DNA from: Paralithodes platypus
Lineage: Eukaryota; Arthropoda; Malacostraca; Decapoda; Lithodidae
Assembly: GCA_032716605.1 (NCBI GenBank)
Contig: CM064518.1
Location: 47,146,774 to 47,210,773, forward strand
DNA length: 64,000 bases
Direction of reading: 5' to 3'
In this document: piece after piece, positions 53,146 to 62,796 of the stretch
How the letters are laid out: every line of letters begins with the position of its first letter
How positions within the stretch are numbered: position 1 is the first letter of the stretch
Notes under the pieces: generated by a model
The model's database searches: none
Told to the model about the DNA's origin: nothing
What the model saw: only the letters and a program-made list of their open reading frames with translations
Translations under genes and position numbers: made by a program

Positions 53146-53277
53146 TCTGAGTCACAATTATGCCAAGTTTTCATAATTAACATCATATCTTGGCATAAAA
53201 ATCTTGGTAATAGCTGAGTAGATAAAACAAAACTCACGATTTCTAAGCTTCCCATGTATCCAACCTACTAAAGTGTA

Positions 53278-53500
53278 TTTAAGGGGGTAGTGCTAGTTTT
53301 TTGGTCTATATATTTATGTTTTAACTTTGTTTTGGGGTTTCCTCGCTAGACCTCCATCAAACTTAAGAAAACACCCACTAGACCCCCTTTCAAGATCAAT
53401 TTATAAATGTTTTGATAGCAAAATGTCCCGGTTCCATCTAAAATTACAGGCTCGCTACTGCTCGCCAGGAAAAAATCGACACCTAAATGGCACGAAAGGC
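53278..53500 (-). mobile_element. FB2 element, right-truncated
   Basis: TTAAGGGGGTAGTGCTAGTT, TTTCCTCGCTAGACCTCCAT, GGCTCGCTACTGCTCGCC and GACACCTAAATGGCACGAAA. The last ~130 bp are missing. Confidence 0.75.
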
Positions 53501-53576
53501 AGTGTTACCAATTCCGCCTAACTTGAATATACTTTAAACTAATCCGATCTTCGTTTAGTTATGGATATCGCTGACT

Positions 53577-53795
53577 AAGAGCGATGTCACACGAGCGCTT
53601 TTTCCGGCGATTTTCGATGAGCAAGTATTTCTAGTAAAGTAATATTTCGTAGCTCTTTCACACTGGCATCGGAACTAGACTGAAGGTAGATTATGCTAGG
53701 GGGCTGATTTATGATAAGACTTGAATTTTGATGATCCCAGACTACAATTGCCTGACATTTTTTACTGGGCAATCGCTCGTGTGACACCAGCTTAA
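53577..53795. mobile_element. MITE with CACACGAGCG inverted ends
   Basis: GAGCGATGTCACACGAGCGC at left and, inverted, AAGCTGGTGTCACACGAGCG at right. Core ATTTTCGATGAGCAAGTATT. About 215 bp, non-coding. A fragment is at 24160-24327. Confidence 0.68.
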
Positions 53796-54094
53796 TACCC
53801 TGGCAATGAGACCCAAACAAAATTGCCGTTGTATAATTGCCTGCCAAATGGCCAATATGCCTCTCTGTTTCCCACCCTGATATTCTTATGGCACTGGTAT
53901 TATTCTGGCATCCATAAATTGCCAGACTCGACAGTTTTTCCCTCCCTCCCGAAGCCACTCCCATCTGTTCACTATTTTCCATTATCCAATATACTGTATA
54001 TAGAGAATGTTTGGGTCGTGTTCAAAGGTGGTGGTGGTTTGTTCGCGGCATCTGACCTGTATTTTATTATTTCGTTACACATGGGTGGGGTAAG

Positions 54095-54095
<1 letters not shown>

Positions 54096-54154
<59 letters not shown>

Positions 54155-54220
54155 CCAAAGTATAGAATTGGACCTGTATATATGCTGAAAGTATATATAC
54201 TGTATATATATAATCATAAA

Positions 54221-54295
<75 letters not shown>
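54096..54295. repeat. (GT)n, (TA)n and (GA)n microsatellites
   Basis: GT at 54096-54151, TA at 54224-54256, GA at 54257-54295. Confidence 0.96.
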
Positions 54296-54296
<1 letters not shown>

Positions 54297-54774
54297 AGAA
54301 AAAATGATATTTAATACTGTATAACATAATATATTATGTTAGACGTATGCAGTATAATATAATTACAGAAAAATGCATAAATAAATATGTGAGTTTATAA
54401 ATGCAAAAGAGAGAAAAGGAGTATGTGCATATGAGTGGATGTGAAAATTGTGTGTGTGTGTGTGTGTGTGGGTGTGGCCTTGTTGTTCTACAAGATAACT
54501 TAAGTAGGGCAGGCAAACTTCTTTTTTCTTGGCATCATAATTCAAGTTCCTGATCTGTAATTATTGAAGGTTATATGAAAGAGAGAGTGGGGGGGGGGGG
54601 GGGTGGCAGGGTATCGATGTAGGCTATTTAACACTTTCTATAGGGATACTTTTGGTCAAATTTATCTTAGTATCGGTCCTATGTATTCCTACCCTGTTTT
54701 ATCTTTATTTATGTATTTATATATGTATTTAGGCTATATATCTATTTATGTTTATATAATTAACAAAAATTGTT

Positions 54775-55025
54775 TTATGTGGATGAAGGATACAAAGGGC
54801 AGAACTGCCTGTGACGAGTGCCTTCCGCAGTGTTGGAAGAGTGACAGGGCCAAAATCAAGGAATGTTCGAGCCAAAATGACTGGACACACGGAGTTTGAA
54901 GCAATTTAAATCATAGGATGAGGGGGAGATAGATTCAGGGAGAGAGTTCCAGAGCTCAGCTGTTGAATAGAAGACAGATTGGGAATATCGTTTCACTCTT
55001 GGGTTGGAGAGTTGCACAGACTACA
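54775..55025 (-). mobile_element. Jockey-like 3'-end fragment
   Basis: TTTATGTGGATGAAGGATAC, GGGCAGAACTGCCTGTGACG, AGAGTGACAGGGCCAAAATC, GAGTTCCAGAGCTCAGCTGT and TTGGGTTGGAGAGTTGCACA, as in 7771-8015. Confidence 0.8.
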
Positions 55026-55205
55026 CAAATATTGTCCATATAGACACACAATAGTTATATTTTTGCATCATAATTCGACCACCCTGCTCTGGCATTATCA
55101 ACATATATACTGGATTTGTGACGTATATTATCAAAGCATTAAGAAATATCGTTATATAAAATAATTTAAATTAGTATACGTTACTACAATATGTATAAGT
55201 ATTAA

Positions 55206-55350
55206 GTAACACCCCGTTCTTAACATTAATAATCTATTACAAACCCCAATGTACTTGAATAAACTAATGAAAGCATATGGTCCTCCCAGGATTCGAACTC
55301 GGGACATCACACCCAGAACATAAGCACCTAAACCATTACACCACCATCAC
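55206..55350 (-). mobile_element. SINE-2, copy 5
   Basis: TTAAGTAACACCCCGTTCTT, AATAAACTAATGAAAGCATA, AGGATTCGAACTCGGGACAT and AACCATTACACCACCATCAC. Nearly identical to copy 3. Confidence 0.82.
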
Positions 55351-55358
55351 AATTGATT

Positions 55359-55660
55359 ATGGGGAGGTTTTTAGTTTGCTCCCTAGACTTCCATCAAGCT
55401 TAAAAAAATACGCCCAATTTCGGTAGAAAAATATCCCGGCCGAAGGTAGATTCCTCCTAAAATACAGGCTCGCTATAGCTCGCCAGGAAACAATCGACTC
55501 CTAAATGGCATGAAAGTCTTAACATTGACATAATCGGGCGAAAGGTGTTAAAATCACCAAACTAATGGAGCGAACGTCTAAAAATTTCAAAAGCATTGGG
55601 GCAAAGAATGAGGGAGAAAGGAGTCCAGAAAAAACTTCCTCAAGTGGAAATCTCCCTGTC
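55359..55660 (-). mobile_element. FB2 element
   Basis: GGGGAGGTTTTTAGTTTGCT, CCCGGCCGAAGGTAGATTCC, GGCTCGCTATAGCTCGCC, then GAGGGAGAAAGGAGTCCAG and TCAAGTGGAAATCTCCCTG. An internal deletion has shortened the left arm. Confidence 0.77.
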
Positions 55661-55759
55661 TGGTGCACTATTTTGCCCAAGCTAGGAGATTCTGTGGCTA
55701 TTCTAAATTAGCCAAAATATACTGTACATAAATCCTTAAATAATGGCTATAGATGGCCC

Positions 55760-55763
<4 letters not shown>

Positions 55764-55802
<39 letters not shown>
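55764..55802. repeat. (CA)n microsatellite
   Basis: About 38 bases of CA directly upstream of the exon-like module, as at 15450-15490. Confidence 0.95.
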
Positions 55803-55803
<1 letters not shown>

Positions 55804-55947
55804 AACAAGCAGAACGATTACGATGTGCAAGCCAAAGAAAAGTCAACCACTTTCCACCTTCTAATATATTCCTCTCTTTACAGGTAAATTGACAGGGAAA
55901 GTGGGAAACAGGTTCAGACACTAGCCGTACGGAAGGCCAGGTAAGCT
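55803..55947 (+). repeat. Dispersed exon-like module, copy 2
   Basis: AGCAGAACGATTACGATGTG, CCACTTTCCACCTTCTAATA, TTCCTCTCTTTACAG (acceptor-like, ends 55883), a 57-nt segment and the donor-like GTAAGCT at 55941. The frame open in copy 1 is broken by indels here. Confidence 0.6.
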
Positions 55948-56013
55948 AAAAAAAAAAAAATATATATATATATATATATAGTACAATATAAAGTATAATA
56001 AAGTATAATACAG

Positions 56014-56194
56014 TACTGGCGAGCGATCGACACCTAAATGGCATGAAAAGTCTTAATACTGTATTGCCAAAGAAATAGGGTGAAAGGTCTGAAAATCGCC
56101 AAACTAATAGAGCAAAGGTCATAAAATCTGAAAACTAATGGGGCTAAGCATGAAGGAGAAGGGTGACCAGAAAAACGAACCATCTCCCCTTAAT
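56014..56194 (-). mobile_element. FB2 element, left-truncated
   Basis: CTGGCGAGCGATCGACACCT, ATTGCCAAAGAAATAGGGTG and AACCATCTCCCCTTAA. Confidence 0.75.
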
Positions 56195-56267
56195 GGTGAG
56201 TTATCATGATTTGCAACCTATTTCACAAAACATAATACAGTACGCGTCAAAACCGCGACATAATCCT

Positions 56268-56482
56268 TTAACCATTTCTGTACCGGTTCCGGTCCTTTTA
56301 ACTTTATCCTAGCTACTATTGAACGATTTTATTCAGTTTAAAAAAGGCCTACAGCAATTAAAAGGCTTCGATCTATCTCACTTCACCTTTTTTACGACCA
56401 CAGACCCTTTTTAAACTGCACAAAATCGTCTAAACATAGCTAGAATAAAATGACAAAGACGTCGCCTGTACAGTATGGGTTA
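56268..56482. mobile_element. FB1 element
   Basis: TTAACCATTTCTGTACCGGT, GAACGATTTTATTCAGTTTA and AAAAGGCCTACAGCAATTAA, with mirror TTTTTAAACTGCACAAAATC, ending GACGTCGCCTGTACAGTATG and GGTTA. GACGTC subfamily. The next element is inserted in its final TTA. Confidence 0.8.
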
Positions 56483-57016
56483 TGGTCCCGTCACACCGAA
56501 AAAAGACGTTGCGACTGTTCTACAAGAACAGCTCATATTCATCACATACTGCCACGTAACCACACCGAACACTATGAAAGCAAACCGACAACATCTCGAA
56601 ATGACACCGACTTTTCAGCACACACAGACGAGCTTATCACAGCTTATCATGAAAATATTACGTACACACACCGTACAAACTACTACACAAAACCTGTCAC
56701 GAAACCTGTACGCTATCTGCACGTAACGATCACGACACGTACTGGGTACGTTGTAAGTATGTGTCACTTTCGGGATGTTTCTTGTGACTTTCGTGTTGTT
56801 CGGACTCTGATCGCCACCTTATCCTGTGTTAGTGGCAGTGAGGTAGGGATGGCTCGTATATTGTACGTGGTGTGTTCGGTTTGCTTACGTATATGTTCGA
56901 AGTCAGTACGAGATGGCCTCATGAGAGGGCTTTATCGTGATGGAGTTCACCGACATTGCCACATCATTCGATTCGTGGCATGTCGTGGTCCAAGTCATGA
57001 ATGTGTGACGGGGCCA
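56483..57016. mobile_element. 534-bp element with PIF/Harbinger-like ends
   Basis: Terminal inverted repeats TGGTCCCGTCACAC at left and, inverted, TGGCCCCGTCACAC at right (one mismatch). TTA lies at 56480-56482 and again at 57017-57019, fitting the 3-bp TWA target duplication of PIF/Harbinger transposons. The interior is GC-richer than its surroundings and open for 204 codons (56450-57064), but shows no DDE nuclease or Myb/SANT motif, so it is probably non-autonomous. Superfamily is inferred from TSD length only. Confidence 0.65.
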
Positions 57017-57294
57017 TTAAGGGTTAGACACAGAAGCGCCCGTGTGATACCGACTCTATATTGAATTTTTGACAGGGTAACAAACAGACAGGCCAACATC
57101 CACGGCAACACTATTAGCCCAGACTGACACATAGAAAGTTATAGGTAAACGAACAAATATCAATATAGGTAAAGGTCAACACACAGGCCCGATAAACTTT
57201 AAGACTATACTGTACATAAACAGGATTCTCACACAAACGTTGACTTATATATTGAGAGAATGTTGGCTTCTTGATATTATTGAAACAACGATTT

Positions 57295-57380
57295 TTTTGT
57301 CTATGTGTATGAAGGAGACAAAAAGGAAAGTTGCCTGTAATGAGCGTCTCCCCCAAAGCTTTAAGAGTGACATAGCCAAA
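57295..57380 (-). mobile_element. Jockey-like 3'-end fragment
   Basis: TGTCTATGTGTATGAAGGAG, ACAAAAAGGAAAGTTGCCTG and AAGAGTGACATAGCCAAATT. The tail only. Confidence 0.7.
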
Positions 57381-57407
57381 TTTGGGGTTATTATACATTA
57401 TTATCGC

Positions 57408-57624
57408 TTTAACCTTTAGAAGATCCGATGGCGCATTTCTTTTGTTTTGTTGGCTATTATTTGACGATTTTATTCAAAATTAGAAGGGGTATATGGAAGT
57501 CAGAGGGTTAATTGAGATCATCTTTGCCCTTATAACTCCCACAGATCCTTCCTCCACTGCATAAATTCGTCTAATGATAGCCAGAATAAACTGTCAACAT
57601 GCACCATAGTCGCCAAAGGGTTAA
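57408..57624. mobile_element. FB1 element
   Basis: TTAACCTTTAGAAGATCCGA, GGCTATTATTTGACGATTTT, GGGGTATATGGAAGTCAGAG, and mirror ending CCATAGTCGCCAAAGGGTTAA. Confidence 0.8.
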
Positions 57625-57689
57625 CCATAATTATCAATACGATAAGTAGTTAATTTAACTTATGTCTGTGTACTGTGTAGTTTCAGCCT

Positions 57690-58285
57690 CATTGGACATG
57701 AGAGGTACTCAATTCCTGGCAGCAGCCTCCACAAACCAACACCACCTACTACACTACTGTACATGGCAACACATCCACAGACACCAAGAAATATTAAAAC
57801 AACACCCAGCACACGCTATCACACACAAATAATATCTTCTCTCCCTCCCTGCCCACCCCAAACCAGCTTCCAGAATCACATCCATACTCATATCTCTCGC
57901 CGTTCCATCCACTCAATCATAGACAACACGCAGCTGCAGGCACGACCTCCCGAAATCCATCCTTCTGAATCCTCCCTTCCTCGCGAGGACAGAGTCCACC
58001 TGGCCAGGCTGAGATGCGGACACCATCCAGCCCTTCTGAGCTATCAGAAGAGACTGGATGACTCCGTTGTCGACTCCTGCCCAGGTTGTAACACAGCACC
58101 CCATACTATTCAACACATCATAGAAGACTGCATTGCAAACAACCACTTACGCCAACAACACAATCTACACTCCTTGAGAGCTCTCTGGAAAAGCCCGACT
58201 GTGGCCATGGCCTTCCTTAGGGACACGGGACTGTTCGGTCAGGCAGCTTAGGGAACAACAACAACAACAACAACAACAACAACTT
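57690..58285 (+). pseudogene. C-terminus of a zinc-knuckle non-LTR retrotransposon with (AAC)n tail
   Basis: ORF 57763-58251 (162 codons, also open further upstream) ends in the natural TAG of the element. Residues ~73-120 read LPREDRVHLARLRCGHHP, LDDSVVDSCPGCNTAPHT and IQHIIEDC, the Cys-Cys-His-Cys C-terminal motif that follows RT and RNase H in I/Jockey-group LINEs. It probably binds nucleic acid. The RT and RNase H are absent. The end (LFGQAA, stop, then AAC units at 58254-58283) is shared with 32930-33058, which defines the 3' terminus of the family. Confidence 0.82.
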
Positions 58286-58514
58286 ATGATCATTCCAGCT
58301 CCTACAAAAATGTACCACTAACTTCAACTGGCGATTATACACTCAAATAAATACACCATCACGCACACATGTACACAAATACATACTCTTACATTTGGAA
58401 TCCCATTACGCCATTAGACAGTACACTAGGCCCATACGGCTGGGAAAGTGTAGATAGCGGAGAAGATAGAGGAAAATGTTGGAATGGCTTTGTTGTGTAT
58501 GTGTTATTAGTCTA

Positions 58515-58672
58515 TATTCGTCGTCGAGATGTCCCCTGACTGGGTGCAAACATGATATACATCCATGGACTTACTACCACACCTACTAAATGTCCGACCT
58601 GGGATCGAACCCAGGTCAAGCAGATGCACACTTGAGCGTGCTCTCCACTCGACCGCCGCGGCACAATACCTT
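58515..58672 (-). mobile_element. tRNA-headed repeat (class-II-like head)
   Basis: In antisense: ACCTGGGATCGAACCCAGGT (T-arm with box B) and CTCTCCACTCGACCGCCGC (box A). Between them is a long variable-arm-like segment. A ~85-bp body with CATCTCGACGACGAATATAG at its far end. Only one copy in the window, so SINE status is inferred from the body. Confidence 0.6.
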
Positions 58673-58676
58673 ACTA

Positions 58677-58717
58677 CACACACACACACATTGACACACA
58701 CACACACACACACATAG

Positions 58718-58750
<33 letters not shown>
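58677..58750. repeat. (CA)n microsatellite
   Basis: CA dinucleotides with TTGACA and TAGACG interruptions. Similar tracts are at 60371-60425. Confidence 0.95.
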
Positions 58751-58751
<1 letters not shown>

Positions 58752-58838
58752 TTAAGGTGACAGTTACAAAGTGGTGTACAATCTATTTTATTCTAGTTAC
58801 ATTGTAGTTTATCTTATTGTACCAGTACCTCCCTACAA

Positions 58839-60063
58839 TCAACCTAGTTGTTCCCCAATTCGTCCCTCCGCCACGACCATTTCAAAGTCCAAGTCTCTCA
58901 CTCTTGTCCTCTGTAGCGGGGAGGACCTTGTACCCCTGAGACATAGGAGTGCAGACCTGAGAAGAGAGAAAGAGAGCCGGCATCTCATCCAAGTTATGAC
59001 TTGGCTTCTATGCTGGCGCTTTTTCTCCGATATTTGTTCAGCTAATCTGGCATAGAAGACACTTGCAGAAGGTCCCATACCTCCCGACGATGAGAAGACC
59101 AGAGGAGTAAAGCTTCCTTGATCCCTGTTCAAAATTCTTTCTTCATCAGCGCGTTTTTTCTCACTTTCGTTTCTCAAGTATGCCGCCTTGTGTCCTCGCT
59201 CACGATATGTTTGTGCTCTTGGGTTGAAGATTCTGATGTCGAAAAAAGCCCGTTGTCCCCTCGTCCAAAAACTTCGAGCACTTACGTCCACTCTTGCTTC
59301 ATTTGAAGTATTTGCAGTATTGTGGGCCAAGCGCTGTCCGTCCATAGGCAGAAGTTCCGGTTCGATTCTGACATCATGGCACACCTCGTCCAGCATTTGT
59401 GCAGTGATGTCTCGTACTTCATCATGCCGGATACAGATGAATCCTCCTTTCTTACAGGTCATACAGTGGTCGGGGTTGTTTATTTCACCGCATGCACATT
59501 TCAGCGGCAGGTTCGAAACTGGCCACCCATACCTCAAGGCTACGGCATCATTGAATTCTTGTTTATTTAAGCTGAAGCCTTTCTCCTTTATTGGTAATGA
59601 TGTGAGCCAATTTGAAGCCCCCGTGTCTTGTGCCATCTCAACTCTCATTTCCAGTTCTTCCCTACATCTGGTCTTAATTTGTTCTAGGCTATGTTTCTGT
59701 CTCTCTTCTCTGCTCTTTGTAATTTCCTGTCTTGCATTTCATTGTTCCTCTTCGTTCACCTCATCATTTTCATTTTGCTCCCGTATTTTTTCTGTCAGAG
59801 ACGTAGTAAGTTTAAGGGAATTTTGGTACTCATGTGGTGCCGCCTCCACTGGGTTTATGATCCCCATACCTCCGAACCTTGGCGGAAGAGCTAATAGATC
59901 TCTTAGCTCTTGCGTGACACCTTCCATCTCTGTTAAGGCCGGTATGCATGTTCCTCTGATTGCTTCTTCCAGCGGTTGGAGCATCTCTCTAATGTCAGGC
60001 ACTGTTCTCATAAGAAAGGTCCATCTGTGCTTAACACCATATGTGAAGGCAGTATATGCAGCA
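58839..60063 (-). pseudogene. Retroelement-type protein with Cys/His cluster and PD-(D/E)XK-like motif, C-terminal part
   Basis: Minus frame 60251-58839 is one frame with a single TGA at 59741-59739. N-side (60063-59750): AAYTAFTYGVKHRW, FLMRTVPDIREMLQPLEEAI, LRDLLALPPRFGGMGIINP. C-side (ORF 59648-58839, 269 codons): ASNWLTSLPIKEKGFSLNK, AVALRYGWPVSNLP, CACGEINNPDHCMTCKKGGF, RHDEVRDITAQML, EARVDVSA and FFDIRIFNPRA, then GSFTPLVFSSSGGMGPSASV. I recall this conserved block from animal retroelement proteins, but cannot say with certainty which class. The Cys/His cluster followed by D...D.R resembles a zinc finger plus restriction-like endonuclease (inference). It extends past the insertion to ~60420. 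Confidence 0.78.
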
Positions 60064-60268
60064 GAGGGGAGTATATGCAGCAGGGACAGAGGGGGAGAGG
60101 TAGACCGAATATGAGGTGGACGGATGGAGTGAGGAACTACATGAACGAAGGCGGTGCTGATTGGGGGGAGGGGCGTCGACTGACTGGGGACAGAGGTGCA
60201 TGGGGGCGGTTCGTTCGTGGCCACCCCTTCGGGGATCACGGCGTCAGGCAATAGATAGATAGATAGAT
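60064..60268 (+). mobile_element. 5'-truncated RTE-like LINE inserted in the retroelement ORF
   Basis: Encodes RGRGRPNMRWTDGVRNYMNE, DRGAWGRFVRGHPFGDHG, a stop-containing C-terminal pattern (GRP..RW.D......AW) familiar from RTE-type LINEs. It ends in an (ATAG)n tail. AGTATATGCAGCA flanks it at 60051-60063 and 60269-60281 (13-bp target duplication). A third partial copy of this sequence at 60071-60083 marks a small rearrangement at the 5' junction. Confidence 0.82.
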
Positions 60269-60425
60269 AGTATATGCAGCATGTGGTTCAGATTTCGCAA
60301 TGTCTGCCAGGGTTTTCACTTCCTTTACCCACTCCGCTACCTTTTTTCGCACATAGTCTCTCTTGCATTCTACACACACACATAGACACACACACACACA
60401 CACATTGACACACACACACAGACAC
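60269..60425 (-). pseudogene. N-side continuation of the split retroelement protein
   Basis: Minus strand CKRDYVRKKVAEWVKEVKT and IAKSEPHAAYT join the downstream AAYTAFTYGV once the 218-bp insertion plus duplication is taken out; the phase then agrees. It is cut at its 5' side by a CA microsatellite. Confidence 0.78.
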
Positions 60426-60500
60426 ACCGGTTACTGCCTGTCATGGTTGCAGGTAATATAATAAGAGGGCCGGCCACCAATGTTAACCCTTCCTCTATTT

Positions 60501-60522
60501 ATCGCAGTCCCCCCCCCCCCCA
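60501..60522. repeat. Poly-C tract
   Basis: About 12 C in a row near 60509. Confidence 0.85.
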
Positions 60523-60644
60523 ATGTGATTTACAACCCCTTAAAACAACCCTCTCCCTGGCCGCGGTCGGGAAATGTTTGTATTACTCCAAGATGGGGCA
60601 CTTCGTATTAATGACAACGGCGATAATATAAATCCTACATTTTG

Positions 60645-60765
60645 TTTTCCTTTTTATATGTGGATGAGGGAGACAAAAGGAAAACCTGCCCGTGACGAGT
60701 GCGTTCCCCAGAATTGAAGGAGCCTAAATCAAGGAATGCACGAGCCATAGTGCCTGGGCACATGG
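60645..60765 (-). mobile_element. Jockey-like 3'-end fragment
   Basis: TTTATATGTGGATGAGGGAG, ACAAAAGGAAAACCTGCCCG and AATTGAAGGAGCCTAAATCA, ending TGCCTGGGCACATGG before TA repeats. Confidence 0.74.
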
Positions 60766-60822
60766 ATATATATACTATATATATATATATATATTCAGTA
60801 TATATATATATATATATGTATA

Positions 60823-60876
<54 letters not shown>

Positions 60877-60923
60877 CCCTGTCCATATATGTCATGAAAT
60901 AATAATTGGATAAATTGGAGTAC

Positions 60924-60966
<43 letters not shown>
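60765..60966. repeat. (TA)n microsatellite region
   Basis: TA tracts with TACTGTATA and TTCAGTATA palindromes and a 50-bp unique gap. The Tyr-Ile ORFs are artefacts. Confidence 0.95.
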
Positions 60967-60969
<3 letters not shown>

Positions 60970-61354
60970 TCTTTCTAGTTGGTCCAGCAGAATAATGATA
61001 TGCACACTAGTTACCCAGACGTTTAGTCAGCCCTCCGGTCAGTTAAATCAGCTATTATTTTGCAGTGTCAGCCCCTTGCATTAATCCTCTCTTATCGGGT
61101 TTTAGTCCGGGAGCTTAATAAAGTTGCCTCTAGTCTTGGCCAAATTAAGACATACTATATCGAGTACAAGTCAGGCGATGCAGCTTTCTCGCGGTTAAGT
61201 AAATAGTTTGCTAAATATTCTTTCAATATTTTCTCAATATGTTAGTTTCACTTCAGACATCACTGTTCGCCAGACACTGAATCCACAGACAAGGTCCAAA
61301 GTCTGAAGAGTTGTAATATAAAACAACACAAACATTGAACATGCAATTAAGGTA
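60967..61354. other. Unassigned spacer
   Basis: No repeat family, tRNA or ORF recognised. Confidence 0.5.
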
Positions 61355-61428
61355 CATGTGGTGCAGCGGCCTTGTTGCCGAACTAGGAAACACAAGGTCC
61401 AGGGTTCAAATCCCAACCTGTCAGTGGA
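61355..61428 (+). mobile_element. tRNA-like sequence
   Basis: Box A-like TGTGGTGCAGCGGCC and box B AGGGTTCAAATCCCAAC, with T-arm pairing. The ~25-nt segment AGGAAACACAAGGTCC could be part of a class-II variable arm. The acceptor stem is weak; tRNA pseudogene or SINE head. Confidence 0.55.
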
Positions 61429-62015
61429 AAATATCATTAGGATAATATTATGCTTACAGTAGTTTCAGTAAAGCATGTCAAAGCCCACTGACACGCCATA
61501 CATTGCCATTGATGTTTTCAAAACATAAACATTGCATGGATCTTCCTAAATTCATAATTTTTCACCAACTTTACTTCTAAACTCAATTAATGAAATAAAC
61601 ACATACATTTGGCACTCCAAGGAATCTAACCTAAGATACTCACACCGAAATTCAGAATAAGTAATGAATCACAGTCCCCACTAGGCGGAAGGAAATGTTA
61701 CTGAGTCTGAGATGATGATGAGGCAGTGGTACTTTTGGTTTGGAAAGTCAAGCGATGCACCGAGCTAAAAGACACAGCTAGTTTTGGAGGCTGATATAGT
61801 TTATCTAGCTGCAAAATCACCATCTAGATTAAATCCTCTAAATTTCACCCTGTCCAGTAATTCCATTTACGGGTTTTAGAAAGTGTATATATATATATAT
61901 ATATAAAGTAACTTCTGTATTAATATATATATGATCCGCTTGAACACATTCCAATTATCTGGCCAAGCAGCTAATAGTATGAGGGCGTGATATTGGAAAG
62001 TGGAGCACGCCAGAC
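61429..62015. other. Unassigned spacer, possible outer part of the cold-shock element
   Basis: Short TA tract at 61889-61906. No ORF or repeat recognised. The outer limit of the satellite-flanked element may lie here or within the first satellite unit. Confidence 0.5.
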
Positions 62016-62525
62016 ATTTGAGGCAGCAAGGACACCACCACCTCAGTACCTCAATATATACTGTATACTCCAGGAGTGGCCCACTAACTTTTCTCTTCCA
62101 CTGTATTTCATCTTTCCTACTTTCTCTTCCCGCCACCCACTGTGGTGCCTCTCTTCACCCACCTACCTTTTGAAAAAAACAAAAAAAACACCACCACCAC
62201 ATCAGTACCTCAATATACTGTATAATACTTCAGAAATGACACCACCACCGCATCAGTACCTTAAGATATACAGTATACTCCAAGAATCATACCACCACCG
62301 CATCAGTATCTCAATATATATACTCCAGGAATGACACCACCAGCGAGTCAGTACCTCAAAATATATACTCCAAAAATGACACCACCACCACATCAGTCCT
62401 TCAACATATATACTCCAGGAATGACACCACCACCGCATCAGTACCTCAACATATATACTCCAGGAATGTCACCACCACCACCGCATCAGTACCTAAACAT
62501 ATGTATAGTCCAGGAATTACACCAG
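62016..62525 (+). repeat. Left ~45-bp satellite array (inverted partner of 63695-64000)
   Basis: About nine units built of GACACCACCACCGCATCAG, TACCTCAACATATATACTCC and AGGAAT; units are 38-52 bp and 10-25 percent diverged. A ~110-bp non-satellite stretch interrupts after the first unit (62075-62185). The reverse complement of the same unit makes up 63695-64000. Confidence 0.9.
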
Positions 62526-62538
62526 CTTCGGTCACACC

Positions 62539-62796
62539 ATGGCTCGCACACACATCACGGGCTACAACTACCGCAACCCCAACACTATGATAAAGACCAA
62601 TATATCGGGATTTGTCCAGTGGTATAATGTAAAACAGGGATATGGTTTCATCACAAGATTGGATAATAAGACTGATATATTTGTTCATCACAAATCAATA
62701 TCTAAATTCAACTCCAATTATTATCCATCCCTAGGAGAAGGTGAACAAGTGGAATTCAATATCAAACCTGGGCAGAAAGGACCAGAAGCTCACTAA
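62539..62796 (+). CDS. Cold-shock-domain (Y-box-like) protein, N-terminal ORF
   Basis: 85 codons from an ATG in good context (CACCATGG). Residues ~18-84 are a cold-shock domain: SGFVQWYNVKQGYGFITR (RNP1 GYGFI), DIFVHHKSISKF (RNP2), GEGEQVEFNIKPGQKGPEAH. This is closest in style to Y-box proteins, which bind single-stranded nucleic acid and mRNA. The usual Y-box continuation V-T-G-P-G-G follows in the same frame, but only after a TAA at 62794-62796. No intron interrupts the domain. Inverted satellite arrays lie 14 bp upstream and about 900 bp downstream, so this is probably element cargo rather than the host Y-box gene. It could alternatively be a retrocopy caught between repeats. Confidence 0.85.
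   Translation: MARTHITGYNYRNPNTMIKTNISGFVQWYNVKQGYGFITRLDNKTDIFVHHKSISKFNSNYYPSLGEGEQVEFNIKPGQKGPEAH

Noticed and set aside
56450..57064. 204-codon protein-coding gene
   Set aside because: The ORF starts in FB1, ends past the inserted element and has no recognised motif; most likely chance openness of a GC-rich element.
59188..60114. 308-codon plus ORF
   Set aside because: Antisense of the conserved retroelement protein; the minus frame carries the recognisable motifs.
62539..62796. Host Y-box gene exon
   Set aside because: No splice sites border it, the tail is unlike Y-box proteins, and inverted satellites enclose it; element cargo fits better, though a retrocopy cannot be excluded.
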